Shown here: positions 17,761 to 27,121 of the stretch, piece by piece
Numbering within the stretch: the stretch's first letter is position 1
Layout: every line of letters starts with the position of its first letter
Assembly (NCBI RefSeq): GCF_900103005.1
Contig: NZ_FMWL01000001.1
Coordinates: 62,001-126,000, forward strand
Origin: Acidaminobacter hydrogenoformans DSM 2784
GTDB taxonomy: Bacteria > Bacillota > Clostridia > Peptostreptococcales > Acidaminobacteraceae
Length of the DNA stretch: 64,000 bases
Direction of reading: 5' to 3'
Program-made: the position numbers and the translations under genes
The notes under the pieces: model-generated
Told to the model about the DNA's origin: nothing
What the model saw: the letters and a program-made list of their open reading frames with translations, nothing else
Database searches by the model: none

Positions 17761-18330
17761 CTAAAATTCAGCCGGAAAAATTTTTGACCAGTTGGCGCCA
17801 ACAAATTGTGCCTCGCTATCACCACATCCAGACCAAGCGGTCTCTTCTTGAACGATACATCCGCAACCGCCAACTCTGAACATAACTGCATGAGCCGCAA
17901 AGAATTCAATTTCCTGGCTGCCGGTATAAGTGAAGCTAACTACCTTCACATGATCTTCAGGATCGAAACTCATTTTGGCTGAGAATTTACCTGGAATGAG
18001 CCCACCTGAGTTACTGATTAATGCAATTTCGTCATCGCCAATGCCTTCAAAATGAATCTCAGAGAAATACCAATCCAAATAAGCTGGAATAAAGTAGGTG
18101 ACTCGGAATACATCTTCTTCAATTGGCTCAATTCTGACTTCACCTACATAAATATGCTGTCCTGCGTAAAGATTAGCAACTAGTTCCGGCCATGCATCAT
18201 TAACGTCACCAAATGTAATTTCACCAAATGAGTCGAGACCCAGCCTTTCTGGTTTAGCTGCGAAAACTGATGTTGAAAACAGAAGCAGAATCATGACCAG
18301 AGCAAGTGATTTGAATAAAGTTCTGTTCAT
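17761..18330 (-). CDS. Secreted protein of unknown function, Cys-rich near the C-terminus
   Basis: Predicted 189 aa. A clear signal peptide (TLFKSLALVMILLLFSTSVFAA, cleavage after AKP or FAA) indicates export. The mature part has alternating acidic and beta-like stretches and a C-terminal segment GGCGCIVQEETAWSGCG followed by FVGANWSKIF. I recall similar ETAW...F-G-NW endings on various extracellular proteins, but cannot name a family. Start chosen at the ATG preceded by GAGAGAGG; a second in-frame ATG is 15 bp upstream (18345). It stands alone between two non-coding stretches and ends in its own terminator. Confidence 0.7.
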   Translation of the reverse strand: MNRTLFKSLALVMILLLFSTSVFAAKPERLGLDSFGEITFGDVNDAWPELVANLYAGQHIYVGEVRIEPIEEDVFRVTYFIPAYLDWYFSEIHFEGIGDDEIALISNSGGLIPGKFSAKMSFDPEDHVKVVSFTYTGSQEIEFFAAHAVMFRVGGCGCIVQEETAWSGCGDSEAQFVGANWSKIFPAEF

Positions 18331-18754
18331 CTTTCCTCTCTCCATTCTTCAATAAAATATGGTCTATGTCTTAACGTCGCCATGCTGTTCTTGAGAGTAG
18401 GTTCACACTTTTAAAGCGTTTAATTCAACGAGGTTAACCAAAAGCAGAATTATGAATTCATAAAACCTCCCCTTTATATGAGTTGTCCTATTAAACCTGA
18501 TAATATTGTTAAATGGTTAGATTTGATTAGAATCTAAGAAGTCAGTATAATTATACCCAAGACGATTATTTTTCAAACTTTGCAGCTTGAGATTTTGTAT
18601 TAAAAACTAAACATTCCAATTTCTGCAGATCCGCGTTCCAACTCATATTCCGCCTAACTAAAATTTCAGCAAAAAAATATTTTAGAATTACCAAATATTA
18701 CAAAAAGGATTTTGAAAATTCTCCTCGAATAAGAGAATAAAGATCAGTTATTCG
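18331..18754. other. Non-coding gap before the mobile-element remnants
   Basis: About 420 bp, A+T-rich, without a supported gene on either strand. It should hold the promoter of the secreted-protein gene near 18350-18420, but no hexamer pair stands out. The left boundary of the element remnants is not marked by a recognisable inverted repeat. Confidence 0.3.
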
Positions 18755-19505
18755 TAGTGAAATACTCTCAGAGATTGTAGTAAAGGCATTTGAACGTTAT
18801 GGTATTAAGTTGGGGAACATCAACTTTGATACAACGTCGAAAATAATGTGGGGAAGATACGAGATCGAGCCGCTGAAATCAGAAAGCGCTTTAAAACGGC
18901 TGCAGCAGAATTTTTCTACATTTCAGACTGTGCGGCTTTTACTTAAAAGTTTTTAGAAAAGGCCAATCTGCTCAAGATTAAGATCATCACGCGCATGCCG
19001 GATCAAGTGAATGAAACTAAAGCTGCTATTGAGTATGCGGCCCGCAACCTTGGGCATATGCGCAAGATTGAAATACCAACATCAACTGAACCCGCCGTTT
19101 ACTACATCAGTGAAGATACCTGCTCCTATTATGACACCGATCTCAAAATGGCGATTTGCTACTCAAAAATCTTGAAAGTACCAAACGTAAAACGATTGAA
19201 AAAAGAGTCGATAAGGAACTGATCGGGATGGAGAAGCTTATCAAGTAAATGGATAAGCGTTCATTTGCTTGCCAAGAAGATGCACAACTCGAAATAGAAA
19301 AACTAAAAAATAAGAACTATCCAAGGTTAAATATCACAATGTTGAGATTGGTGTCGATGAAGTCCAAGTTAAACGACGCGGGAGGCCAATCAAGACACCT
19401 CAAAATGACGCGGTTAAATCCTCATACGATTTAATATCAAGATTCATAAGGATATGGAAAGCGTTGAAAATACTATTACGAAAGAGTGTATCTTCGTGGT
19501 AGTAT
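18755..19505 (+). pseudogene. Decayed IS1634-family transposase
   Basis: Pieces in three frames read SEILSEIVVKAFERYGIKLGNINFDTTSK, then MPDQVNETKAAIEYA, IEKRVDKELIGMEKL, RSFACQEDAQLEIEKLKNKN, and KVKYHNVEIGVDEVQVKRRGRPIKTP. The order and wording (FDTTS near the first catalytic Asp; a charged coiled segment; the KRRGRP end) match DDE transposases of the IS1634 type. The usual middle part, with the second catalytic Asp, is deleted and there are stops and frameshifts. It cannot be active. Terminal inverted repeats were not found. Confidence 0.75.
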
Positions 19506-19528
19506 CAAACGAGCTGACGCTGAAGTCT

Positions 19529-20635
19529 TTAATTCCGCTGGTAGACAGCAAATGTTAATCCGCTTTCCTGAAGACATTCGTATCTATGTGGCCTGCGGAT
19601 ATACGGACATGAGAAAACAGATTGATGGCCTTTCAGCCATGATTTCAAGTCGGAATCAGACTCCCATTCGGGGGATTCTACAGGGACTATTTCGTTTGCA
19701 GATGCTTCGATTGCTTTACGTTTAAGCTGGACATTTGTTTTAGCATATACTTCTGTTGTTTTAACGCTTGTATGACCGAGCAGATCTCTGATGTAAATTA
19801 AATCAACACCTGAATCCAAAAGACTCATTGCAGTTGTATGTCTGATTTTATGCGGACTGAAATCTTCTGGAATCAGGTTGGGATCTCTATCCCTTGCCAG
19901 GGAAGTGTACTTGGAGACTATATAGTTGATTCCTTGACGAGTGAACTGTTTCTTCATGTGATTTTTGAACAACCATTCGTTTTCTCTTCCTGGATGGCTA
20001 TAACCCTGTAAATCAAGATATCTGTTAATTGGAGGAATTACGTTTTTCATGAGTGGAAGGTAACGATACTTATTTCCTTTCCCATGAACCAACAGGGTTT
20101 CTGGCTCATGTAGGAAAATATGTTTTCCTTTATATGTATCAATTCACTGACTCGTATACCAGTAGTATAAAGCAATGCAAGAATGACATAGTCCCTTAGT
20201 CCTGCAGGCGTTGTAATATCTGGCAGGCTCATCATAAGTTTCATGCCTTCAGTCTTTGAATAGGAAATTTCAGGCTGCATTGTCTTCTTTAACAGGAATC
20301 GCTAAAATTATTTGATATTCGTTCATATATTCTGGAAGTTCAAGCATCAGGAACTTAACAAATGAATTAATTGCAGCTTGCCTTTGATTTCTAGTTCTCT
20401 ATCCGTTGAGTTTAGACGCTTCGAGCCATCTAAGATAACCGCTGACATTCTCATAAGTCATATCTTTTACAGCGATCTTATCTGTGATTTTATGTTGTGA
20501 CTCCAACATGTACACAAGAAAATTTATAAACGAATACCTATATGAATCAATAGTAGCTGAGCTTACATTTCTTACATCTGAAAGGTATCTGACGAAATAT
20601 TTATTGAGGAAAAAGGCAAAATCTGTGTGCTTCAT
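19529..20635 (-). pseudogene. Third tyrosine recombinase of a trio (broken)
   Basis: Fragments in order: MKHTDFAFFLNKYFVRYLSDV... (N-terminal SAM-like core-binding domain), an in-frame TAG at ASKLNG*RTRNQRQAAINSF, a frameshift into SKTEGMKLMMSLPDI...GIRVSELIHIKE, and another frameshift into VHGKGNKYRYLPL...HKIRHTTAMSLLDSGVDLIYIRDLLGHTSVKTTEVYAK. The last part holds the catalytic HxxR, GH and Tyr. The start ATG overlaps the stop of the second recombinase (ATGA). The 3' end is abutted by an IS66 scrap, so the last codons are probably foreign. Confidence 0.85.
19552..19650 (+). pseudogene. IS66 TnpB (ORF2) fragment
   Basis: About 33 codons read MLIRFPEDIRIYVACGYTDM and RKQIDGLSAMI, which is the conserved N-terminus of the IS66-family accessory protein TnpB. 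After this the frame runs into the reverse complement of a recombinase gene, so the rest is missing. It is a scrap left by an older insertion or rearrangement at the end of the recombinase trio. Confidence 0.8.
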
Positions 20636-21612
20636 CGGACGTCACCTTCTTCCCCCGATCCGAAGACTGATTCTATCTGATCCCGGCACTTTTCTTCGAT
20701 GTAAGGATAGATTGACATCGTAAGTCTAAGATATTTCTCTGTAGCATATATATTTTTATGCCCGAGATATGTACTCAGAATAGGAAGTGAGGTATACATA
20801 TCCATTCCAGAGTCGATCAACTGCTTGAAAGATCGGACTGCGAACGTGTGACGCCAGTCGTGAATCCTCAGGCCCTCTTTATCGCCATAAAAAGGAATCC
20901 CTGCATACTGTAAGGTTTCTCTATGAACGGAATAGATCCTGTCTTTACTGTAGCGGGTGCCTCTGCCGGAGTTGAAGATATAATCGTTTTCTGAAAGCAG
21001 ATAAAAACATTTATCCGCATAATATACCATCAAGTCCAAAAGATCATCACCCATTACAATGAAGCGTTCTCTATGATTTTTAGTTTCCGTCAATCGAATA
21101 GTACCCTCGCGTAGATTTATGTCTCTCACCCAGATACAGAGCGTTTCGTTCAGCCTTGTGCCGCAACAACAGAACAACCTGAACATTACAGGAAATTGTA
21201 TCGAATTAAACTTTGATCTTTCCGTGAAATGCCGGTCAATCGCGTTGAAATATCGAGCGATTTCATCATCTGTATAGATATGAGGCTTAAAATCTGATTT
21301 TTATACGGGATGGATTCAGGGATCGAGACATCATATCCCTTGGCATTTAAATATACCAGGAAGTTCTTTGCCACGCTAAGCGGGTTGTAGAATCTCCGAT
21401 TTCTTCACCATCGGTTGCTATAGACCATGCATGAGCGTCTTTCATGGTGAATACAGGACTGTGATCCCACTTTGTTTCAAGAACTCGTCAAATATCTTAA
21501 GTTGATAATAATAACTTTTCATTTGAAAACCGTGGGTGGCTTTCATTAACATATATGCGCGCATCTCATCACTAAAAACAGACGTGAGAGCAGAGAGATT
21601 TATCTCTCTCAT
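20632..21612 (-). pseudogene. Second tyrosine recombinase of a trio (broken)
   Basis: A gene of about 327 codons split by at least three frameshifts. The pieces are MREINLSALTSVFSDEMRAY..., then FYNPLSVAKNFLVYLNAKGYD, KSDFKPHIYTDDEIARYF and FRLFCCCGTRLNETLCIWVRDIN through RIHDWRHTFAVRSF and LSTYLGHKNIYATEKYLRL. The Arg (GTRLNE), HxxR (HDWRH), GH and Tyr (ATEKYL) catalytic positions are all still readable. Its ATG overlaps the stop of the first recombinase by ATGA, so the three genes were translationally coupled. Confidence 0.87.
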
Positions 21613-22658
21613 AACCAGATCCCTCCTCTCTGATAGAAGGGGGAGTGATTTGCAGGCATAGGTAATGCACATCTTTTCAGCTGTTTAAAATCAACTTTAA
21701 GATAGGTTTTGGTGCTTTCAGTAGAACTATGTCCAAGCACATCACTTATTACCAGGAGTGGAACTTCCTTGGCAAGCATGTTTGATGCCAAGCTATGCCT
21801 AAATACATGCGTTCCTTTGTGACGGGCATTCAAAGCTGAAAGTCCTGATTTGCCGAAATATTTTGCCGCAATACTACTGACCGCCGATGCAGATAGTGTT
21901 TTGGACTTCCTTGATGGTTTGACCGATAGGATGATTTCTATAGTATCAGTTATCGGTCGCCCGTTTTTAAGATAGTCAATAATAGCATTACCCACAGATG
22001 AAAGAAGTGGAAAAGTTACCGAATTACTGGTTTTATCTTGGTAAAATCGGATTTCATTCCTGTCCCAGTCTATATGGTCAAGTCGGAATTGGCGGATATC
22101 ACCATTCCTCAAACCATACTCTGCCGTGAGAATAAGGAAAAGATAATCACGTTTCCCGATAGCAGAAGAGCGATCGACGCAATACAAAACTGTTCGTATC
22201 TCTTCTTCTGAATAGGTTGATGGCAGCTTACCTTCACGGAAATGATAGTTATCCGAGACAATATACATCGTATAATCCTGCTCACGATGAAAATTTTCAA
22301 TAACATCAAAACTGAGATTACTGATGTCATATCTATGTGCTGATAGAAAACAATAAAACCGGAACAAGTAGAGTTCAGCATTTCTCACGGTTGAGGTTTT
22401 TCTTTTGAGCACATTTGCCATGTGATCAAGATAAAGTAGTATGAGTTTGCCAAATTCACCAGTGAAAATGTGATCAGTTGAGGGAGAGTGTTCCTCTATG
22501 TATCCTTTCGTATTCAAGGATATAAGCATCCTCACACCTCTAACGGTGACCCTATGAGATTTGACCAGGGCTTTGCTATGCAGATGAGTCCCAACCATTT
22601 CTTCGAGAAACGTATTGCCTATTTCAGGCGTGAACTCACTGAAACGATGATTATCCAT
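21609..22658 (-). CDS. First tyrosine recombinase of a trio (catalytic domain intact, N-terminus probably truncated)
   Basis: 349 aa. The catalytic domain shows TAEYGLRNGDIRQFRLDHID (first Arg), HVFRHSLASNML (HxxR), SDVLGHSSTESTKTYLKVD (GH and nucleophile Tyr). The N-terminal part MDNHRFSEFTPEIGNTFLEEM begins inside the core-binding domain. Directly upstream the same frame continues through SCREEMEMCDYSEDYKCRVSG to a single TAG just before this ATG, so an amber mutation has probably cut off the first ~40-50 residues. It leads a trio of recombinases in one direction, as in RIT (recombinases-in-trio) elements. Activity is doubtful. Confidence 0.75.
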   Translation of the reverse strand: MDNHRFSEFTPEIGNTFLEEMVGTHLHSKALVKSHRVTVRGVRMLISLNTKGYIEEHSPSTDHIFTGEFGKLILLYLDHMANVLKRKTSTVRNAELYLFRFYCFLSAHRYDISNLSFDVIENFHREQDYTMYIVSDNYHFREGKLPSTYSEEEIRTVLYCVDRSSAIGKRDYLFLILTAEYGLRNGDIRQFRLDHIDWDRNEIRFYQDKTSNSVTFPLLSSVGNAIIDYLKNGRPITDTIEIILSVKPSRKSKTLSASAVSSIAAKYFGKSGLSALNARHKGTHVFRHSLASNMLAKEVPLLVISDVLGHSSTESTKTYLKVDFKQLKRCALPMPANHSPFYQRGGIWL

Positions 22659-22953
22659 CTACTCAATTATTGCATTCCAAACCCCGGAAACGCGGCATTT
22701 GTAGTCCTCACTATAATCACACATTTCCATTTCTTCGCGGCAAGATAAAATCAGCCGCCTAACATTAGTTTCGTTCTACATTAATCGCCACCTCTATAAA
22801 ATATAGGATCATAGTGATGACTAATGCATACAACATATCAAATGTTATGTAAAATTATATGCACGGATATCGCTGATTTTATGGTTATCAATGAGCGATT
22901 CTTTAGATAAAGGAAGTCTTAACACAGCCTCTGTTTATCTTCCTCAAAGCCCA

Positions 22954-22993
22954 AAGCAAACCCCATGATCGCATACAATCATGGGGTTTGCTT
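22954..22993 (-). terminator. Strong hairpin after the YjiH-family gene
   Basis: AAGCAAACCCCATGAT and its exact complement form a 16-bp stem with an 8-base loop, about 40 bp after the stop of the YjiH-type gene on the minus strand. The downstream tail there (TTGGGCTTTGAGG) is only weakly T-rich. The remaining non-coding sequence from about 22770 to 22950 shows nothing else I can support. Confidence 0.65.
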
Positions 22994-23031
22994 GATTAAA
23001 TCTCAATCATTTTTTGTTAGTGCATGCCAAA

Positions 23032-24498
23032 TCAGAAGAAGATATGTATAGCAATTGCTGCCAATGGCATTGCGATCAAAGTGCGTTCAATAAAGCAGAT
23101 TACGATTTCCCTGACTTTAATTGGAGATTTGGTCGCCAGCATAACCGTGGCCGTTTCAGAGAAAAAGATGATTTGAACCATGGAAACAATTGTGACAAAA
23201 GCTCTTGCTTCAATGGATAGGACTTCTATATGATTTTGAATCAGCAACACCGGCAAGAACATTTCCGCTATGCCTATCGGGATAGAAGCAGCTATGATGG
23301 CAGCGTCAGGTATTTGAAGCACTCTTACAATTGGCTCAAACACATAACCCACCCAATTGAATACCGGTGTATATTCCGCCAAAATCAATGCAGAGACACC
23401 TACTGCTGAAAGCATGGTCAAAACTTGTGGAATGATCAGAATGCTGTCTTTAAGACTTTCTTTAAGATTGTATCCCAGGCTTTTCGCGATATAGGCGCGT
23501 TTTACCGCTCTATTGAAGCCTCTTGATAACGTCTTGGAATTATATGAAGTTTCTTCCATACGCTCTTCAACCGTTTGTTCATGTCCATTGAAAAAGATGT
23601 CTTTCTTTCTTGAAACAGGTGGTATACGAACCATTATTGGCGCTATGAGAAATACAAGTATAAAACTTATTCCATAAACTTTTATGAATTGATCTGCAAG
23701 GCCTGCGGTTTCTATAACCAGATAGGCAAAGCCTATACTGACCGCACTAAACCCTGTCATAATGGTTACCATTTCTTTTTCGGTGTAGACATTCATCTTC
23801 CAAAGCCTGTTGGTAATTAAAACACCTAACGACGATGAGCTGACAAAGGAAGCTGTAGCATCCAAAGCTGCTTTCCCCGGCACCTTAAACAAAGGTCTCA
23901 TCAGCGGCTCCAATAACACACCTATAATCTCCAACACACCATAGTTTAAAAGCAAAGGCATAAAGACTGCACCGACTGTGATGATCCCCAATACCCCAAG
24001 AACAATTGGCGGGAACACACTGCCGCCCGTAGCTGCGCCAGTTATGATTTCGACACCTTCGAACCCCGGAACATTGACCTTCATTGCGTAAAGCAACGCA
24101 TACAAAGTACCTATCGCGTACAATACTGAATGAACCACCGTATCATTTTCATATATCTTTGCCAGCAACGATACCTTAGGCGACTTATCAAAATATTTAT
24201 ACTTCAGGTGGACAATCAAATTGCCGCCAATCAAAGTCAGGAGGATCCAATACGCAAAATTACCAAACATATTGATAAAAGCATTGTATATAACTGCAAA
24301 GACAATTTTGCTCTCACCGTTTACAGGCACCGAAAAGAAGAAGACAAAAATTCCAATGGCACTTAGGATAACCATTTTTAAGAGTCCGGTTAAATATTCA
24401 TTGGAACTCAATTGAATTGAATCCAGATCCGTGGACTGCATGTCACTGTCGTATGTAACTTTACCAACTTCAATAGAATTGACATTATTATTTTCCAT
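23032..24498 (-). CDS. YjiH-family (nucleoside-recognition/Gate domain) membrane protein
   Basis: 488 aa with about ten membrane helices. The sequences AALDATASFVSSSSLGVLITNRL in the first half and ASIPIGIAEMFLPVLLI, SETATVMLATKSPIKVREIV in the second half are typical of YjiH proteins that carry two Gate (nucleoside-recognition) repeats. The transported compound is not established for most members. It follows the agmatinase-family gene by 68 bp in the same direction, with AAAGGAGCG before the ATG. It may therefore import or export the substrate or product (a guanidino compound, polyamine or urea); this is inference from linkage. Confidence 0.8.
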   Translation of the reverse strand: MENNNVNSIEVGKVTYDSDMQSTDLDSIQLSSNEYLTGLLKMVILSAIGIFVFFFSVPVNGESKIVFAVIYNAFINMFGNFAYWILLTLIGGNLIVHLKYKYFDKSPKVSLLAKIYENDTVVHSVLYAIGTLYALLYAMKVNVPGFEGVEIITGAATGGSVFPPIVLGVLGIITVGAVFMPLLLNYGVLEIIGVLLEPLMRPLFKVPGKAALDATASFVSSSSLGVLITNRLWKMNVYTEKEMVTIMTGFSAVSIGFAYLVIETAGLADQFIKVYGISFILVFLIAPIMVRIPPVSRKKDIFFNGHEQTVEERMEETSYNSKTLSRGFNRAVKRAYIAKSLGYNLKESLKDSILIIPQVLTMLSAVGVSALILAEYTPVFNWVGYVFEPIVRVLQIPDAAIIAASIPIGIAEMFLPVLLIQNHIEVLSIEARAFVTIVSMVQIIFFSETATVMLATKSPIKVREIVICFIERTLIAMPLAAIAIHIFF

Positions 24499-24566
24499 AA
24501 CAACGCTCCTTTACATGTCATATGGGACAAAGTTCAGAGGTTAGATGTTCATTGGAGAATAAAAAA

Positions 24567-25523
24567 TTATAGTCTTGCTTCCTTCTTTTTTAAGGCCAAC
24601 ATTGATATGTACTCAAAACATATATTTGCCGCCATATAAGATGTAATTTCACCGTGATCATAAGCAGGTGCTACTTCAACCACATCAAAAGCTACAAAAT
24701 TGAGATCTTTGAGTTTTCTTAGCATATAGAGCGTCTCTCTTGAAGTAAATCCACCCACTTCCGGAGTCCCCGTCCCAGGCGCATAGGCCGGATCAACAAA
24801 ATCAATATCAAAAGTTAAAAATACAGGGTGGTTGCCAACGCGCGCTTTTATTTCTTCGATGACTGCATCAAAACCCATGTCCACCATTTTGTGCGCCGGA
24901 ATCAATTTGTAGCCCAATTCTTCTTCAGCGATCCTATGTTCATTCGGGTCATAAAGAGATCCTCTCATTCCGACTTGAATGGATTTGGAAGCATCAACAA
25001 TCCCTTCTTCCAACGATCTTCTGAATGGCGTCCCATGATTATATTTTTGACCGAAAACTTCGTCATTGATGTCCGCATGAGAATCAAAGTGAACCATAGC
25101 CAGTGGACCATGCTTTTTTGCTACAGCTCGCATCAATGCGAGCGTTATGCTGTGATCCCCCCCTAAGCCGATTGGTATGATTCCGGCATCCACAATGGGT
25201 TGGAGCTCATTCTCAATAGCTTCATACGTCGGCAGGATATACCCTGGTGTTACATTAACATCACCATAATCTGCCCCTTTCAACTCTTCAAGAATATTAA
25301 CACCCATTATGACATTATTGGGTTTCATCATAGCTGAAATGTTCCTTATAGCTGAAGGACCAAATCTCGCTCCACTGCGGTAGGAGGAAGCTGTATCAAA
25401 CGGAACACCGAAAATCACAAAATCTGGATCTTCAACTTCATTGATCCTTGGCATCCTCATAAAAGTGCCTGTATTGCAAAATCTTGGTGTCGATAACGCA
25501 CTTGAACCCATACTGTTGCTCAT
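24567..25523 (-). CDS. Agmatinase/arginase-family ureohydrolase
   Basis: 318 aa manganese enzyme that releases urea from a guanidino compound. The metal-binding motifs are complete: GGDHS (121-125), DSHAD (147-151), DIDFVDPAYAPGTGTPE (239-255). The extra FGVPFDTASSYRSGARFGPSAIR (38-60) is typical of the agmatinase, guanidinobutyrase and guanidinopropionase branch rather than true arginase. RBS GGAGG before the ATG. Preceded by a LysR gene and two palindromic sites, followed by a YjiH-type membrane protein. Exact substrate cannot be told from sequence alone. Confidence 0.9.
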   Translation of the reverse strand: MSNSMGSSALSTPRFCNTGTFMRMPRINEVEDPDFVIFGVPFDTASSYRSGARFGPSAIRNISAMMKPNNVIMGVNILEELKGADYGDVNVTPGYILPTYEAIENELQPIVDAGIIPIGLGGDHSITLALMRAVAKKHGPLAMVHFDSHADINDEVFGQKYNHGTPFRRSLEEGIVDASKSIQVGMRGSLYDPNEHRIAEEELGYKLIPAHKMVDMGFDAVIEEIKARVGNHPVFLTFDIDFVDPAYAPGTGTPEVGGFTSRETLYMLRKLKDLNFVAFDVVEVAPAYDHGEITSYMAANICFEYISMLALKKKEARL

Positions 25524-25681
25524 ATTATCCCTCCAGCTCTTTTTGTTTGTAACTTCAGATCAACTGACTACACCGTTTTGTTTATCAAATATTAACACGA
25601 AAATTCGACCTTGTAATATTCCATTATTCGAAGCGTCATATAGCAAATCATATATCAAAATCTGATTATTCAGTTAATTTC

Positions 25682-25779
25682 GTGAACACAATAGTTTTCA
25701 CGCACTATTCAATTGAGATTCATGCCTTGATAAGCGCGACCACATTAGATGATATATGATCTTTAATATGTGAATTCAC
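25682..25779 (-). promoter_or_regulatory. Two GTGAA-TTCAC palindromes, candidate LysR operator sites
   Basis: GTGAATTCAC at 25770-25779 is a perfect palindrome. GTGAA-N10-TTCAC at 25682-25701 reuses the same half-sites with wider spacing. Both lie in the 375-bp gap between the LysR gene and the agmatinase-family gene. The repeated half-site and the place suggest regulator binding, but LysR sites vary and no promoter hexamers are certain here. Confidence 0.4.
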
Positions 25780-25830
25780 TATAATAAATAGCATGATTTA
25801 CAGTAGCACACCATCCCACCCGTTCATTTA

Positions 25831-25865
25831 CAAAAATAAAAAAAACTCTCATACCATATGAGAGT
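25831..25865 (-). terminator. Rho-independent terminator after the LysR gene
   Basis: On the minus strand ACTCTCATA-TGG-TATGAGAGT is followed by TTTTTTTTATTTTTG. It lies 35 bp after the LysR stop, so the LysR gene is transcribed separately from the agmatinase operon. Confidence 0.9.
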
Positions 25866-25899
25866 CAATAGACTTTTACATCTTTTGTTGGCTACTGGA

Positions 25900-26838
25900 T
25901 TATTTTTTGGCTTGATCGAGATTCAAAGTTCTATTGACGAATCGCAAAAAATCATGCTCAACTTCACTAAGTTCATAGGAACTGGCTTTCACCCAGTACT
26001 GGTTAAGCTGATGCTGGATCCCTTCTATTGGAATAGTGGCAAAAGGCGAGCTTTTCTCATCATAACCGAAAGACTTTCCAACACTGATCCCAATATAATC
26101 GCCGCCTCTGACAGTGTCAATCATTCCACCACGGTCAAAAATATACAGGACTTCTCTGTCAGCATTAATGCCCATAGCCCCCAGCCAATCTTCATTCTCA
26201 AAGTCTTCAAACGTGACCAGAGGATACCCTTGAAGCGAACCTGGCGTTAAAACTTCAGCATTAGCTAATGGATGATTTTTGGTAAGCAACGCATTAACAG
26301 GAATATTCGTCGCCAATAAATTAATATCCAAGAAATATTTTTCCGCCAACGTCCAACGCTTATGAATATTGCTGTCGAAATCATAAAAAAAGCCAATCCT
26401 GTAGGCTTTTGATATAATATCTTGCATGGCCTGATTGAGCCCAGTTTCTTTAAAACTATCCTTTGAATCACCGAGTAAAAACTTCTTTCTAAACTCAATA
26501 TACTTTTGAAAGATGAAGAAAGAATAAACACAAACCACAGAAAGATTATTCTTGGGAGATTTGCCAATCATAGAAAGCTTTTCGATATTCTCCATTTCAG
26601 AAATGATAATTTTAGCCGACTTAATGAATAAGTTGCCTTCCGGCGTAACACTAACCCCTTGATTGGATCTGGTAAATATGGCATAGCCCAGTTCCGTTTC
26701 CAACGTTTTAATACTGGTACTAAGATTCGATTGAGAAATGTAAAGATTTTGGGCAGCCCTGCTTATGGAGCCGCATTTGGCGACTTCCACGACATTGATG
26801 AAATTGGCAATGCTTAAATTCTTCAATATTGTCACCAC
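25900..26838 (-). CDS. LysR-family transcriptional regulator
   Basis: 312 aa. The N-terminal winged helix-turn-helix shows INVVEVAKCGSISRAAQNLYISQSNLS, then TELGYAIFTRSNQGVSVTPEG, the standard LysR pattern. The remaining ~220 residues form the effector-binding domain. Start codon uncertain: GTG at 26838 or 26835 gives MVTILKNL; a TTG at 26826 has GGTGGTG 6 bases upstream and gives MKNLSIANF. It probably controls the downstream agmatinase/YjiH pair, from which it is separated by a terminator and two palindromes. Effector unknown. Confidence 0.88.
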   Translation of the reverse strand: MVTILKNLSIANFINVVEVAKCGSISRAAQNLYISQSNLSTSIKTLETELGYAIFTRSNQGVSVTPEGNLFIKSAKIIISEMENIEKLSMIGKSPKNNLSVVCVYSFFIFQKYIEFRKKFLLGDSKDSFKETGLNQAMQDIISKAYRIGFFYDFDSNIHKRWTLAEKYFLDINLLATNIPVNALLTKNHPLANAEVLTPGSLQGYPLVTFEDFENEDWLGAMGINADREVLYIFDRGGMIDTVRGGDYIGISVGKSFGYDEKSSPFATIPIEGIQHQLNQYWVKASSYELSEVEHDFLRFVNRTLNLDQAKK

Positions 26839-26961
26839 CCATGATTACAACGTTCAACCATATATCCTTCTCAGAAGCAATTGACTTATTTTACAGAATG
26901 TTAATCAGCGTTGTCAAGTTACAGCGAGATGGTTTCGCGAAATCTCAAATGTTTCATTTAA

Positions 26962-27005
26962 GAAAAAAACACCAGACCCTCCCCCACGGGAAGAACCTGG
27001 TGCTT
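26962..27005 (-). terminator. Terminator of the tRNA transcript
   Basis: On the minus strand AGCACCAGGTTCTTCCC folds onto GGGAGGGTCTGGTGTT with G-T pairs, followed by TTTTTTTCTT. It lies 12 bp beyond the 3' CCA of the tRNA-Thr gene. Confidence 0.8.
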
Positions 27006-27017
27006 CAATAGTTTAAA

Positions 27018-27093
27018 TGGAGCCGGCAATGGGACTCGAACCCGCGACCTGCTGATTACGATTCAGCTGCTCTACCAATTGAGCTATGCCGGC
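27018..27093 (-). tRNA. tRNA-Thr (anticodon CGT)
   Basis: 76 bases including encoded CCA. The acceptor stem GCCGGCA pairs with its complement at the 3' end; the D-loop AGCTCAATTGGTAGAGCA and T-loop GGTTCGAATCCC-type sequence are present. The anticodon loop ATCGTAA between GCTGA and TCAGC gives CGT, reading ACG. Confidence 0.93.
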
Positions 27094-27121
27094 ATGATCA
27101 AGGGTAACCTTGCAATAATAA

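Noticed and set aside
25524-25899. Guanidine riboswitch before the agmatinase-family gene
   Set aside because: None of the conserved ykkC or mini-ykkC sequence patterns were seen in this leader; only palindromes and the LysR terminator.
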